From positions 40,219,278 through 40,283,277 of the forward strand of contig OX438744.1 of the NCBI GenBank assembly GCA_949316235.1: a DNA stretch of 64,000 bases. Reading direction: 5' to 3'. This DNA is from Oegoconia quadripuncta. Lineage: Eukaryota > Arthropoda > Insecta > Lepidoptera > Autostichidae. Of this stretch, positions 62,880 through 64,000 are shown piece by piece (position 1 is the stretch's first letter; each line of letters starts with the position of its first letter). The notes under the pieces were generated by a model. It was given only the letters and a program-made list of their open reading frames with translations. It did no database searches and was not told where the DNA came from. Made by a program: the position numbers and the translations under genes.

Positions 62880-64000
62880 TCAGCTGAGACGAAACGAGAA
62901 ATATCACAGATAATGGAGTGCGATTTCGGAGCCGATAACTTGGCTGTAGCTGAGATGCTAAGCGTGTCTTTTCCAAGTTTCAAATGTAGTTTATCTCGCA
63001 TTTTATTCCATAGGACGTTGAATTTATTACGTGTGCTGAAGGAAGGGATATTCCCTTAGTTTAACTTCTTTCGGCGTATGATGTATGTGATCATTTAGCA
63101 ATTGAAATGGTACTGTGTAGTAGGCTTTCCTTTAACTGCTGCCAATCATCAATCAATATCCGCGTTGAGGCATTCTTTCCTAGTTTTTAGAGTGGTATAC
63201 ATAATTGTAACCCCATTTGAAGTTACAGGTGGGATGAAAATTAGTCGGAGTCTACTTCAACATAGTCCACCCCGATCAACTGACAAGCTCTAAAGATTTG
63301 GAAATGGCCAAACGTTTTTGGATCCCATCCACTCGCTGGACATGCTTCAGAACATGCGAACTTTTTAAAATATGCCAACGCAATTACATCTCTTGACCAG
63401 ACGTGTACATTCTCTTCACAAATAAATAATAAACATGGTGAAGTATTAACTTAGTGGTCGAACGATAATTATAATACCTCATTGCCAATGGTCTATTTCA
63501 TAACCAGTCTTCCAAAGATACTTTCTTCCCGGAATTATTGGCCTTCACCAGCCGACCTGAAAGTATAACTGTCATAACACCGATGGCTTTTTGATTTGTG
63601 TACCCGGCTGGGATCTGGTGTTTCATGGACTCACCTCTCTACCACCATAGCTGCTCGCATCGATGTTGCTACCCTTGTTGCCTTTTTGCTTTTTGTTGGT
63701 ATCCCCTCACGTGAACGGATTAATTTTATTAGCTTCAATGCAAGTGATCGTAATCTCTACAATAGACAAGGTTAACCGCCCTATTCACACATGAATTTGG
63801 AATGAATAAACCTTATCACTTCTAATATAAGAAAGTCTCGTTGCGTTTATATTTCGGTTGTATCATACACCAATAGTTTTGTAGTGGACTATAGGATAAC
63901 CTTCCGACTGCAGAATTTTCGGAATAAACGGTCCCTTATTTATTATTACTCTAAGACATAGTCCATTTCTGTACCCCTCCAAATCCGTCCAGGCATAACA
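62880..64000. other. Stretch without recognised elements
   Basis: No SINE, LINE or MITE text seen. On the minus strand an AG/GTGAGT donor-like site occurs near 63636-63644, after a lysine-rich short frame; not enough for an exon call. Confidence 0.3.

Noticed and set aside
63630..63760. Minus-strand exon with AG/GTGAGT donor
   Set aside because: The donor is perfect but the frames before it are short, lysine-rich and contain stops; no homology recognised.

Overview
This is a repeat-saturated eukaryotic nuclear window, most likely from a moth or butterfly. Three things point to Lepidoptera: AT-rich DNA, tRNA-derived SINEs with clear A and B boxes, and short Helitron-like elements ending in a GC hairpin plus CTAG (the type described in Lepidoptera). 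There is no operon structure. I see no complete multi-exon host gene. Family labels used below are my own working names: S1, S2, S3 (tRNA-derived SINEs); LINE-A to LINE-E (non-LTR 3' ends); RTE-like; M1 (mariner-type MITE); M2 (MITE with GCCYGTATTAATAAACC ends); U1, U2 (unclassified repeats); GPRGK (repeat carrying a conserved ORF); G (element with 15-bp phased arrays).

Layout. 1-8.9 kb: SINE, Helitron-like and LINE fragments, including a LINE reverse transcriptase relic split by an S1 SINE with a 10-bp target duplication. 9-15 kb: LINE-A, a triple nest at 11.4-12.0 kb and two MITEs with long arms (TTAA- and TATA-flanked). 15.1-16.6 kb: an orphan 166-codon reading frame beside the first G element. 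17-28.8 kb: LINE-B/A/C, SINEs, M2 inserted in S3, and a mariner transposase relic whose 3' end is identical in layout to the M1 MITEs. 29.2-33.2 kb: a 3.96-kb TIR element with GGAT target duplications, holding a Tc1 element turned into a long palindrome, itself split by a LINE with a 7-bp target duplication. 33.2-37.2 kb: foldback, RTE-like and LINE-A nest, a LanC-like protein exon whose second half is also present as an inverted copy, and a 291-bp tandem duplication with a TATA box. 37.8-60 kb: more SINE, LINE, MITE and Helitron-like copies, many nested, with the second G element at 42.2 kb. 60.8-64 kb: two CpG-rich stretches, few repeats, and a short candidate first coding exon with a signal peptide.

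Host coding evidence is limited to the LanC-like exon (about 35.27-35.41 kb, plus strand), the candidate signal-peptide exon (61.80-61.87 kb, plus strand) and possibly the orphan frame at 15.2-15.6 kb (minus strand). The rest is best read as intergenic or long-intron DNA built by successive transposition. Recurrent themes are insertion of one element into another with readable target duplications, and several independent inverted duplications or perfect palindromes with TATATA centres. All family names come from motif recognition only; no database search was possible.
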